A stretch of DNA of 36,489 nucleotides from Bacteroidales bacterium. GTDB taxonomy: Bacteria > Bacteroidota > Bacteroidia > Bacteroidales > UBA932. Below the pieces are notes generated by a model, which was not told where the DNA came from, made no database searches, and saw only the letters and a list, made by a program, of their open reading frames with translations. Shown one piece after another: positions 23,833-31,938 of the stretch (the first letter of the stretch is position 1; each line of letters opens with the position of its first letter). Location: NCBI GenBank assembly GCA_017960545.1, contig JAGCYZ010000022.1, positions 1 through 36,489 on the forward strand, read 5' to 3'. Both the position numbers and the translations under genes were made by a program.

Positions 23833-25985
23833 TTGACCTCCTTGGCGTAATACCTGTGTTTGGCCTCTATGTGCCTGTAGTGGTCAAAGTCGTCTATAGG
23901 ACGCAGGAATCCGATTACCCTGGTCCACTGGCGCATTGGCGCACCGCACTTGGGACATACGTCCAGAGGCTGTTTTACAATGTGGTGGCAGTTGGGATCC
24001 GTACACTCGCTGTTGGGGATGTTGAATGTGAAGTAGGATGTTCCCTGCGCGATTGCAAAGTCTATGAGCTTGAGGTACTGGAACTTGGTCAGGTGCTCCT
24101 CAAGGTTGCAGTGCAGTCCCACGCCGCCGTCCAGGAGCTCGGTGAACTCGCGTCCGTGCAGGCGGAACTTGTCCAGGACGGAGGTCTCCGGATCGTCCGC
24201 AAGGTAGAAGTAAGAGTTGTAGAGCACCCTGTTGTCAGGAACCCAGTATCCGTCCTCCTTGTCCCAGTTGTAGTTCTTGGAACTGAGGCCCTCGGCGGGA
24301 ACGAACTCCTGGTTGAACTGGAACAGCTTGCTGGAGTGGGCCTTGTTCTGCTCGCTGATAGTACCTGTCACAAGGCGGCAGAAATCCATATACTGCTTGT
24401 TGTAGTTGCAGGTGAGTCCTATGAATTCCGCGGCCTCGTTGATTCCGTTCTCTCCAATTGTGCTGTACAGCTTGTTCATCTTTATGTAGTTGGCCTTGGA
24501 TGCGTTGAGCATTCCGGCTTTCTCCGTGTCGTACAGCAGGGTCTTGTATGCGATGTGGTATTTGTAAACCCTTTCCAGGATGTCCACCAGATACTGCTTG
24601 AAGTCTGCGGAGAGGTCCTTGAAATGCTCTTTCACATACTCGCGGTCCATTTCGCGGTCCTTAGCCCAGTTCTGGATGATGCGGTTGAGGTTGAGGGTGA
24701 TGACGTTGGCGCTTCCGGTCTGTACTCCGGTGAGTCCGTTAGTGAAGGTGAACACGTTCTCCTGGATCTCGTTGCGCAGGCGGCAGCAGGAGGCCAGTCC
24801 GTTGGGGTTGTCGGAGATGTAGGTGAAGAAGGAGTGACCCTCTGAGTACATCTGGGCGGTGAAGTCCTTGTACTCCTTGTCAATGATGTCGTTTCCGTTG
24901 GAAAGCAGGGCCATTGTCTCTACGGGGAAGGTGAGGAGCGTCTTGGTCCTTTCCTGGTTGAACCAGCGCATAAAGTCCTTCTGCAGGTAGCTTACGCGCT
25001 CCCAGGACGGCTTGGATCCGTCAGGGAAGTAGAAGTCGTCGAACAGGGCGTGCCAGTAGTTGCTGTCGTAGTAGCTGATGTTGGTGAAAGGAGACTGGTA
25101 GCTGCGGTTTCCTGCAGGCTGGTTGATTCCATAAACGATCTGCTGGAAGGACTGGTGGATGGTGTCGCCGATGGTGCGCTTGGGATACAGGGAGGCCAGC
25201 TCGTCAATCTTGCTGATGTAGTCCTCTCCGAAGTCCTTTACGCAGTAGTAGTCAAACACGTTGAAGAACTCTCCGAAGGCAACAGCGCCCTTGCACTGGG
25301 CGGAGAGCAGGAAGGCCAGGTTGCAGAACTGGCCGCAGAAGCTGCTCAGGTTCTTTGGAGCCGTTGCTCCAAGGCCGTCCATTCCGTGGGTGCCTTCCTG
25401 GACCAGGGGATACAGGGATACGGCTTCGCAGTAATTCTTGACTGCCGGTGAGGAGGCCTCGTCGTGGACGTAGATTATATGGCTCAGGAGGTCTTTCTCG
25501 TACTGGTCTGCAACCTCCGGGGAAAGTTCCTTGAGTTTCTTCTTCATACGGTAGCGCTGGATCTGGCGGTTGAGGGTCTTGTAAACCTCACCGTCCAGGT
25601 TGGCCACGTTCTTGATTGCCACATTGGCGTTGGCGTCGGTCTCGGAGGAGGTGGCGGCGTTGGCGTCGGACTTGGCGTAAGTGTCCATATAGTCCACCCT
25701 TTCCTTTATGAAACGTAGATCCTTATGCTTCTCACGGTAGAGGATGTAAGCCTTTGCCACGGTGTAGTACTTCTCGTACATCAACTGGGTCTCGACTATG
25801 TCCTGGAGCTTTTCCACCTTGAAGGTGTAGTCGTCATCGAACATGTCAATGAAGTGCTTGAGCCCTTCTATGAAGCTGATGGGGGTCTTTTCATATCCGC
25901 AGGCCTTGAAAGCCGATTCTACCGCTACTTCAATTTTAGAGAAATCAAATGGCTGGATTTCGCCGTTTCTTTTGATTACGTTCAT
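23829..25985 (-). CDS. nrdD: Anaerobic (class III) ribonucleoside-triphosphate reductase
   Basis: A 718-residue glycyl-radical enzyme making dNTPs without oxygen. It has an N-terminal ATP-cone (about 1-90, KRNGEIQPFDFSKIEVAVE), the large barrel domain with the active-site loop GLASCCRLRNE, and a C-terminal zinc site with four Cys (CTDPNC, then CPKCG). The glycyl radical residue is Gly692 in TRVIGFLRP. The ATP-cone indicates allosteric activity control. It is the first gene of an eight-gene run that continues through nrdG into uronate catabolism. A TAnnTTTG element lies 50 nt upstream. Confidence 0.97.
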   Translation of the reverse strand: MNVIKRNGEIQPFDFSKIEVAVESAFKACGYEKTPISFIEGLKHFIDMFDDDYTFKVEKLQDIVETQLMYEKYYTVAKAYILYREKHKDLRFIKERVDYMDTYAKSDANAATSSETDANANVAIKNVANLDGEVYKTLNRQIQRYRMKKKLKELSPEVADQYEKDLLSHIIYVHDEASSPAVKNYCEAVSLYPLVQEGTHGMDGLGATAPKNLSSFCGQFCNLAFLLSAQCKGAVAFGEFFNVFDYYCVKDFGEDYISKIDELASLYPKRTIGDTIHQSFQQIVYGINQPAGNRSYQSPFTNISYYDSNYWHALFDDFYFPDGSKPSWERVSYLQKDFMRWFNQERTKTLLTFPVETMALLSNGNDIIDKEYKDFTAQMYSEGHSFFTYISDNPNGLASCCRLRNEIQENVFTFTNGLTGVQTGSANVITLNLNRIIQNWAKDREMDREYVKEHFKDLSADFKQYLVDILERVYKYHIAYKTLLYDTEKAGMLNASKANYIKMNKLYSTIGENGINEAAEFIGLTCNYNKQYMDFCRLVTGTISEQNKAHSSKLFQFNQEFVPAEGLSSKNYNWDKEDGYWVPDNRVLYNSYFYLADDPETSVLDKFRLHGREFTELLDGGVGLHCNLEEHLTKFQYLKLIDFAIAQGTSYFTFNIPNSECTDPNCHHIVKQPLDVCPKCGAPMRQWTRVIGFLRPIDDFDHYRHIEAKHRYYAKEVK

Positions 25986-26034
25986 ATGTGGTTTAAGTTT
26001 CTTTTTGAGAATAGTTTTTAGATGGATTTACGGT

Positions 26035-26042
26035 CAAAGTTA
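26035..26042 (-). promoter_or_regulatory. Putative -7 promoter element for the nrdD operon
   Basis: Minus-strand TAACTTTG fits TAnnTTTG, implying a leader of about 40 nt before ATG 25985. It is the only convincing promoter-like element seen upstream of the eight-gene minus-strand run, so it may drive the uronate genes as well. Confidence 0.55.
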
Positions 26043-26085
26043 GCACAAGTTTCCCGAATAAGCCGTATAATTTTATAAACAATTT

Positions 26086-26119
26086 TTTGGGGGTTTTTAA
26101 CAAATTGGTTGTACCTTTG
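26086..26119 (+). promoter_or_regulatory. Putative promoter for the LamG/GH43 run
   Basis: TTTG at 26086-26089 and TACCTTTG at 26112-26119 are separated by 22 nt, close to the Bacteroidetes -33/-7 arrangement. The -7 box is 26 nt upstream of ATG 26146. Together with the minus-strand box at 26035-26042 it makes the 160-nt spacer a divergent promoter region. Confidence 0.65.
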
Positions 26120-26145
26120 TATATTGATTTTGAAAACTGATTAAT

Positions 26146-26958
26146 ATGAAGATTATAAAGTTTTTTGCACTGGTTTCTGCGTGTTTCTGGGCTGTTGGAT
26201 GCGGAATGAATCTTGACAGGGGACTCGTCCTCCATTCAGACTTCGAGCACGACGCCCGGGACCTTGGCCCAAACCATTATGACGGCTTCCTCCGCAGTAA
26301 TGCTGTGATCAGCGATGACTGCGCCGTGGGAGAGTCTTCCGTCTATCTTGACGGGCAGGGAGCATACGTGGAATATCCAGAGGGCAAAACCTATTTCGAC
26401 GGAGACTATTCGATCAGCATCTGGGCCAAATGGGAGAAGTGCAACGTCGCTTCCAGGATCCTGGATTTCAATCAGGTTATGCCAATGGCGGGAAACGCCA
26501 TAACCTGGTTCATAGGACTTCCTGAAGAAGGGACCAGCAACAACCTGTGGCTGGAGCAGTGGATTATGGTTGACGGCGCCCCCGTCCGCAGCGAGCGGGA
26601 CATAATGGCCGTACCGTCCGACGCCTATCTCGGCTATAACGTCACAACTGACCGCTGGGACCATTACGTAATCGTGTACAACTCTTCCGCAAGGAATCCG
26701 CTGGGCAACCAGGTCAATTCCAAGGACCAGAAAATCCCTTACCGCGGAAAGGTTACGCTTTACGTGAACGGAGTGAAGGTTGGAGAGAACTACCACTGCC
26801 TGAAGCCTCAGCCTGTGCCTACGGTAGCAAACTGGCTTGGCCGCAGCCGCTACGTGCAGGACCCGCGTTTCCAGGGATGGCTGGACGACTTCAGGATCTA
26901 TGACAGGAAACTGTCTGAAAAGGAGGTCCAGGCACTATATGACCTGGGAGAAAGCTAA
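26146..26958 (+). CDS. LamG-like (concanavalin fold) lipoprotein
   Basis: A 270-residue lipoprotein (lipobox AVGC, Cys19) consisting of a single LamG/Laminin_G_3-type beta sandwich. It has SSVYLDGQGAYVEYPEG, the YSISIWAKWEK strand and a closing WLDDFRIYDRKLSEKEVQALY that is the standard end of such domains. It has no catalytic motif that I recognise and is probably a carbohydrate-binding surface protein. It is the first gene of a plus-strand run; the GH43 gene begins 27 nt later, suggesting the two act on the same glycan. Confidence 0.88.
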   Translation: MKIIKFFALVSACFWAVGCGMNLDRGLVLHSDFEHDARDLGPNHYDGFLRSNAVISDDCAVGESSVYLDGQGAYVEYPEGKTYFDGDYSISIWAKWEKCNVASRILDFNQVMPMAGNAITWFIGLPEEGTSNNLWLEQWIMVDGAPVRSERDIMAVPSDAYLGYNVTTDRWDHYVIVYNSSARNPLGNQVNSKDQKIPYRGKVTLYVNGVKVGENYHCLKPQPVPTVANWLGRSRYVQDPRFQGWLDDFRIYDRKLSEKEVQALYDLGES

Positions 26959-26985
26959 AAGAGCAAATCATCCCCCCACTAATAA

Positions 26986-28542
26986 ATGAATAACGCTAAA
27001 TTAATTGTTTTATCAACTCTGTTACTTTTCGGATGTACGTCCAATCTTCCTAGGGTTCAGGAAGGGGCTCCTCCATTAGAGTACAAGAATGCAGTTGTGC
27101 ACGACCCCTCCATTATGGATACATCTGAGGGCGTGTACTATATCACCGGTTCCCATATGGCCGGGGCCAGGACCTCCGACCTGATCAATTGGGAGCAACT
27201 CTCAATGAGCGTCCAGCAGCAGAGCTGGTTCCAGGACATCCAGACGGAACTGAAGGACGTGATGGAATGGGGACATACCCATACCTTCTGGGCAGGCTGC
27301 CTTATCCAGCTCAAAAGCGGCCCCTATGCCGGCAAGTATATGATGAACTACTGCGTCTGCCAGGGTGGATGCCCGCAGGGTGCCATTGGATACGCCATCG
27401 CGGACAAGCCGGAAGGCCCCTACCACGATAAGGGCGTACTGCTTTATTCCTTCGGCTCAAGGAATACTGAAGACATCTATGACGCCCAGACCCTGGCCAT
27501 CCTCCGCGCAGGGGAATCCGGAGACCTGGAGGCTTTTGCCGATATCACCGCTCCGGACGGCACCGTGGTGAGGTACAACTCCAACTTTATGCCCAACGCC
27601 ATAGACCCTTGCACTTTCTATGACGCAGACGGCCAGCTCTGGCTCCTCTACGGTTCCTATTCCGGCGGCATCTTCATCCACAGGCTCAACCCCGACGGGA
27701 CAATTGACAGGACCTACAGCCAGGACTACTACGGCAAGAAACTGATGGGCAGCTACCATACTCCCATCGAGGGACCCTTCATTATGTACAGTCCTGAGAC
27801 AGAGTATTATTACCTGTTCAACTCCTATGGCGGGCTTAACGCAAACGGCGGATACAACATTCGTGTGACCCGCAGCAAGAACCCGGACGGCCCGTTCCTT
27901 GACCCTGCCGGCCAGTCAATGGCAGAATGTATGGGCAAGCCCGGCCAGACAATGAACCGCCAGAACCCCGTAATTGAGAAATATGGACTCAAGCTTATGG
28001 GCAACTTCCAGTTCATGCCTTTCGGAGCGGAGAGGAATGCGTCTGAAGGATACAGGTCTCCCGGCCACAACTCCGCATATTACGATGCCTCTACAGGCAA
28101 TTACTTCCTTCTTTTCCACACCCGTTTCCAGGGCTCCGGAGACCGCCACCAGGTAAGGGTGCACCAGATGTTCCTTAACGAGGACGGATGGCCCGTAGTG
28201 GCCCCGCACCGTTATTCCGGTGTCATTGAAGGAGCAAGATATGGCAAGAAAGACCTGTCTGGCGCTTACAAGTTCATAAACCACGGTACCAGGACTACGG
28301 GTGACCTTACCGAGTCCTCCATCATATACCTCAACGCTGACGGTACGCTGTCCGGAGATGTTTCCGGAAACTGGACCTGGAACAGGGCCGGAGGAAAGAA
28401 CTACGCACAGTTTACCATAGACGGAAAGACATACAAGGGAGTATTCAATTATCAGTACGACCCTGCCAACAATGTCAACCGTTTTACCTTCGCGGCTTGC
28501 GGCTCCTCAAATGAGACCATCTGGGGAAGCAAGGCGGAATAG
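26986..28542 (+). CDS. GH43 lipoprotein, arabinanase-like, with C-terminal beta domain
   Basis: A 518-residue lipoprotein (lipobox FGC, Cys17) with a GH43 five-bladed propeller. The expected catalytic trio is visible: general base Asp40 (VVHDPSIM), pKa-modulating Asp207 (NAIDPCTFYD) and general acid Glu262 (IEGPFIMY). SPGHNSAYYD and an active-site His region follow. The last 100 residues (GAYKFINHG to the end) form a separate lipocalin-like or beta-barrel domain of the kind attached to large Bacteroidetes endo-arabinanases. The most likely substrate is alpha-1,5-arabinan, inferred from similarity of layout only. It sits 13 nt upstream of the MATE gene. Confidence 0.88.
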   Translation: MNNAKLIVLSTLLLFGCTSNLPRVQEGAPPLEYKNAVVHDPSIMDTSEGVYYITGSHMAGARTSDLINWEQLSMSVQQQSWFQDIQTELKDVMEWGHTHTFWAGCLIQLKSGPYAGKYMMNYCVCQGGCPQGAIGYAIADKPEGPYHDKGVLLYSFGSRNTEDIYDAQTLAILRAGESGDLEAFADITAPDGTVVRYNSNFMPNAIDPCTFYDADGQLWLLYGSYSGGIFIHRLNPDGTIDRTYSQDYYGKKLMGSYHTPIEGPFIMYSPETEYYYLFNSYGGLNANGGYNIRVTRSKNPDGPFLDPAGQSMAECMGKPGQTMNRQNPVIEKYGLKLMGNFQFMPFGAERNASEGYRSPGHNSAYYDASTGNYFLLFHTRFQGSGDRHQVRVHQMFLNEDGWPVVAPHRYSGVIEGARYGKKDLSGAYKFINHGTRTTGDLTESSIIYLNADGTLSGDVSGNWTWNRAGGKNYAQFTIDGKTYKGVFNYQYDPANNVNRFTFAACGSSNETIWGSKAE

Positions 28543-28555
28543 TACCTTAATTTAA

Positions 28556-29944
28556 ATGATTTCTACCAAAGACACATTGCTGGGGAAACTTCGCAGTGGA
28601 GACCCATTGCGTGGCGCCGAGTTGTTCAAACTCATTATGCTGATGTCCCTGCCTGCCATCCTTGCGCAGCTCTCAATGTGTCTTATGAGCTATATAGACG
28701 CCGCCATGGTGGGGCGCCTGGGCAGCGCCCAGGCCGCCGCAGTGGGGCTTATGTCTTCTTCTTCCTGGCTCTTCGGAAGTTTCTGCTATGGCAACAGCTC
28801 CGGTTTCACGGTGCAGATAGCGCACCGCTGCGGAGCGGGGGATTACAGCGGGGCCAAGCGTATCTTCAGGGAAGGGCTGTTCACGGTGCTGGGTATGAGC
28901 CTAGTCATAGCCCTAATAGCGCTTGCCATAAGCGGAAGCCTTCCGCACTGGTTGCGCGGGGGCCCGGATATCATAGACGACGCCAAGGCCTATTTCCGCA
29001 TCTATACACTCTTCCTGCCTGTGTTCCAGCTGGCGGTCTATTGCGAATCAGCCCTGATTGCCAGCGGCAATATGAAAGTTCCAAGCTACACCAGCGTGGT
29101 GATGTGCGTGCTGGACGTGGTGTTCAATTACTTCTTCATCTTCAAGCTGGGAATGGGAGTGGCAGGAGCGGCCGTTGGAACCGGACTCGCGGAGGTTTGC
29201 GCAGGAGCATTCCTGCTGTACTACGCGTGCTTCCGCAGCAGCGAGCTGAGGCAGGACCTGCCCGTGGAAAAGAAGGAAGGGGACAGCCGGAAGATTTTCA
29301 GCCAGGCTTTTGACATAACCTGGCCTTTGTGGATACAGAACCTGGTGAGCCGCGGAGCGTATGTGGCCGCAACATTCATCATAGCCCCGCTGGGAACCGT
29401 GGCCATAGCGGCCAACTCCTTTGCCATAATTGCCGAAGGCTTCTGCTATCTTCCCGGCTACGGGGTGCAGGACGCGGCCACGTCCCTGGTGGGACAGAGC
29501 CTGGGGGCGGGGCGCAAGGAACTGGCCCGCCGCCTGAGCTGGATATCCATCGCCTGCGGCGCCGGGATGATGACTCTGCTGGCCGTGCTTATGTACGCCT
29601 TCGCCCCGCAGATAATGGCTCTGCTGAGCCAGGATCCGGAGGTGATAGCGCTGGGAGCCAAGTGCCTGAGGATAGAGGCCTGGGCGGAACTGCTCTTCGG
29701 CGTGAGCATAGTGGGCTATGGATGCTGTGTGGGTGCCGGGGATACACTGGTGCCTTCGGTGATAAACTTTATGAGTATGTGGGTTATCCGCCTGGGGCTG
29801 GCGCTGCTGCTGATCCCACGCTTCGGCCTTGCCGGATATTGGATTGGAATGGCCACGGAGCTTAGTATAAAAGGAATTATTTTCGCAATCAGGGTAAGCG
29901 GTACGCGATGGATGCGGACCCGGCTTACCGCAAGTACAGTATAA
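28556..29944 (+). CDS. MATE family efflux transporter
   Basis: A 462-residue integral membrane protein with about twelve hydrophobic segments in two similar halves. Typical MATE features are MSLPAILAQLSMCLMSYIDAAMVGRLG at the start of the first half and GYGVQDAATSLVGQSLGAG in the second. MATE proteins export drugs or metabolites using Na+ or H+ gradients; the substrate here is unknown. It is tightly spaced between the GH43 gene (13 nt) and the DUF3737 gene (1 nt), so all are probably on one transcript. Confidence 0.94.
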   Translation: MISTKDTLLGKLRSGDPLRGAELFKLIMLMSLPAILAQLSMCLMSYIDAAMVGRLGSAQAAAVGLMSSSSWLFGSFCYGNSSGFTVQIAHRCGAGDYSGAKRIFREGLFTVLGMSLVIALIALAISGSLPHWLRGGPDIIDDAKAYFRIYTLFLPVFQLAVYCESALIASGNMKVPSYTSVVMCVLDVVFNYFFIFKLGMGVAGAAVGTGLAEVCAGAFLLYYACFRSSELRQDLPVEKKEGDSRKIFSQAFDITWPLWIQNLVSRGAYVAATFIIAPLGTVAIAANSFAIIAEGFCYLPGYGVQDAATSLVGQSLGAGRKELARRLSWISIACGAGMMTLLAVLMYAFAPQIMALLSQDPEVIALGAKCLRIEAWAELLFGVSIVGYGCCVGAGDTLVPSVINFMSMWVIRLGLALLLIPRFGLAGYWIGMATELSIKGIIFAIRVSGTRWMRTRLTASTV

Positions 29945-29945
29945 T

Positions 29946-30782
29946 ATGGATAAAATATCAAATGCGGTTTTCGGGGGAGAGCGCCCCTTGTACGCAAGTC
30001 ACAACCTTATCATTGACAACGTAACCATACAGGCGGGGGAGTCGGCGATAAAGGAATGCAGCAACCTGGAAGTGGCAGGCTGCCGTTTCGAGGGCAAGTA
30101 TCCCCTGTGGTGCTGCTCAGGCACCGTGGTCAGGGACTGCCATTTCACTGAAGGGGCCCGCGCCGCGATATGGTATTCCCAGGATATGGAAATGTCCGGA
30201 TGCAAGGTGATCGCTCCCAAGATGTTCCGCGAGATGGACCGCCTCAAATTACGCGACTGCTATTTCACGGATTCAATGGAGACGCTCTGGGACTGCCGCA
30301 CGGTGGACCTGGAAGACTGCCGCTTTGAGGAGGCCACATACATCTTTATGCGATGCAGCAACGTAACCGCCCGCAACATACACGTAAGCGGGAGGTACGC
30401 TTTCCAATATGCCAGCAATGTGGAGATCCACGACTCTATCCTGGACACCAAGGACTCTTTCTGGGAGGCTAGGGACGTTACAATATATGACTCCACCATT
30501 TCCGGGGAATACATAGGATGGTATTCCAGGAACCTGCGCCTGGTTCGCTGCCATATTGCGGGCACCCAGCCCCTCTGCTATGCCCAGGGCCTTATCCTGG
30601 AGGACTGTACTATGGAAGCCGATGCAGACCTTGCCTTTGAATACAGTGACGTCCAGGCCACCATCAGGGGCAACGTGACATCAATAAAGAATCCGCGCAG
30701 CGGTCATATCCACGCGGATTCCTATTCCCAGATAATACTGGATTCAAATATAAAGGCCCCGGGAGACTGCGTTATCGACTAA
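29946..30782 (+). CDS. DUF3737 right-handed beta-helix protein
   Basis: A 278-residue cytoplasmic (no signal peptide) protein that matches DUF3737. It consists of a ladder of rungs about 20 residues long, e.g. LEVAGCRFEG, TVVRDCHFTEG, LKLRDCYFTD, VDLEDCRFEE and LILEDCTMEA, as in right-handed beta-helices. Many rungs place Cys at the same position, giving an unusual cysteine stack. The function is unknown. It begins 1 nt after the MATE stop and overlaps the convergent PatB gene by 11 nt. Confidence 0.88.
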   Translation: MDKISNAVFGGERPLYASHNLIIDNVTIQAGESAIKECSNLEVAGCRFEGKYPLWCCSGTVVRDCHFTEGARAAIWYSQDMEMSGCKVIAPKMFREMDRLKLRDCYFTDSMETLWDCRTVDLEDCRFEEATYIFMRCSNVTARNIHVSGRYAFQYASNVEIHDSILDTKDSFWEARDVTIYDSTISGEYIGWYSRNLRLVRCHIAGTQPLCYAQGLILEDCTMEADADLAFEYSDVQATIRGNVTSIKNPRSGHIHADSYSQIILDSNIKAPGDCVID

Positions 30783-31938
30783 TATATGCCCTTAGTCCCG
30801 CAAACACCCTGTCCAGGCCCTCCTTGAGGGTGGCTCTGGGGCAGGCGATGTTTATGCGGACGAACCTGGCGTCTCCATATATCTCCCCGGAATTGATCCA
30901 GACCTTGAAGTTCTTGATAAGATAGTCCTGCAGCTCCTTTGTATCAGGCATAAGGGCGCTGAAATCCGCCCAGGCCAGATAGGTGGCCTCAAGGTCGCAG
31001 ACGTGGACCTGCGGGAATTCCTGGGCGAAGCGCTCGCGCATATACAGGAAGTTTTGGTGGACATAGACGTTCATCTGGTCCAGCCAGTTCTCGCCCTCGG
31101 GGGTGAAGGCGCCCTGAAGGGCGGCCTCGCCAATCTGGTTCATATCCGTATAGACCCACCAGTCCATAACCTTTGAGACCTTTTCCCTGAGGACCGGATT
31201 TGCCGCAACTATGTTTGCCACCTGGAGGCCGGCAATGTTGAAGCATTTGGTGGGGGAGACGAGCGATACGCATATCTGCTGGAATTCCTCCTTTATGCCT
31301 GCAAAGGGTGTGTAGGCCGATCCTGGAGGGACAATGTCGCAGTGGATCTCGTCAGAGATGACAGTCACGCCGTATTTGAGGCAGATGTCACCCAGCCTCT
31401 CCAGTTCTTCCCTGGTCCATAGCCTTCCGGCCGGATTCTGCGGGTTGCAAAGGAGGAACAGTTTGGCCTCCTTGCAACGCTCTTCAAAATCTTCAAAATC
31501 GAAACTGTATTTCCCGTCCCTGTAAATAAGCTTGTTCTCGCTCAGTTCCCTGCCGCAGTCCTTGATGCAGTGGAAGAAGGCATTGTAGGCGGGGGTGTTC
31601 ATAATGATCTTGTCGCCAGGTTCAGAAAGGGCGGTCATACAAAGGGAAGTGCCCGGAACCAGGCCTCCCACCGGGAGAATCCATTCCTTGTGGATTGTCC
31701 AGCCGTGCCTGCGCCCCCACCAGCCAATTACGGAATTGTAATAGCTGTCCGGGGTGCGGGTGTAGCCGAATATTCCGTGGTCAACTTTCTTCTGTATGGC
31801 TTCAAGGATGCAGGGGGCTGCCTTGAAGTCCATATCGGCCACCCATAGCGGCAGTACGCCGGGGATATAGTCCCACTTGTAGGAAGAGGTGTTCTCCCTT
31901 GGGATTACAGTGTCGAAATCGTAGATTATCTTTTCCAT
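30772..31938 (-). CDS. MalY/PatB family PLP-dependent aminotransferase (probable cystathionine beta-lyase)
   Basis: A 388-residue fold-type I PLP enzyme. Motifs are PLWVADMDF near the N terminus, GYTRTPDSYY, NPQNPAGRLW, SDEIHCD (195-201) and the PLP-binding Lys231 in SPTKCFNIAG. This pattern is that of the PatB/MalY C-S lyases, which cleave cystathionine or cysteine conjugates to pyruvate, ammonia and a thiol. Its ATG directly follows the stop of the upstream GH5-like gene (TAGATG), implying coupling. Physiological substrate unknown. Confidence 0.93.
   Translation of the reverse strand: MEKIIYDFDTVIPRENTSSYKWDYIPGVLPLWVADMDFKAAPCILEAIQKKVDHGIFGYTRTPDSYYNSVIGWWGRRHGWTIHKEWILPVGGLVPGTSLCMTALSEPGDKIIMNTPAYNAFFHCIKDCGRELSENKLIYRDGKYSFDFEDFEERCKEAKLFLLCNPQNPAGRLWTREELERLGDICLKYGVTVISDEIHCDIVPPGSAYTPFAGIKEEFQQICVSLVSPTKCFNIAGLQVANIVAANPVLREKVSKVMDWWVYTDMNQIGEAALQGAFTPEGENWLDQMNVYVHQNFLYMRERFAQEFPQVHVCDLEATYLAWADFSALMPDTKELQDYLIKNFKVWINSGEIYGDARFVRINIACPRATLKEGLDRVFAGLRAYISR

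Noticed and set aside
23856..24845. Plus-strand open frame of 329 codons
   Set aside because: It lies entirely antisense to nrdD, is rich in Val, Leu and Gly from reversed codons, and has no domain.
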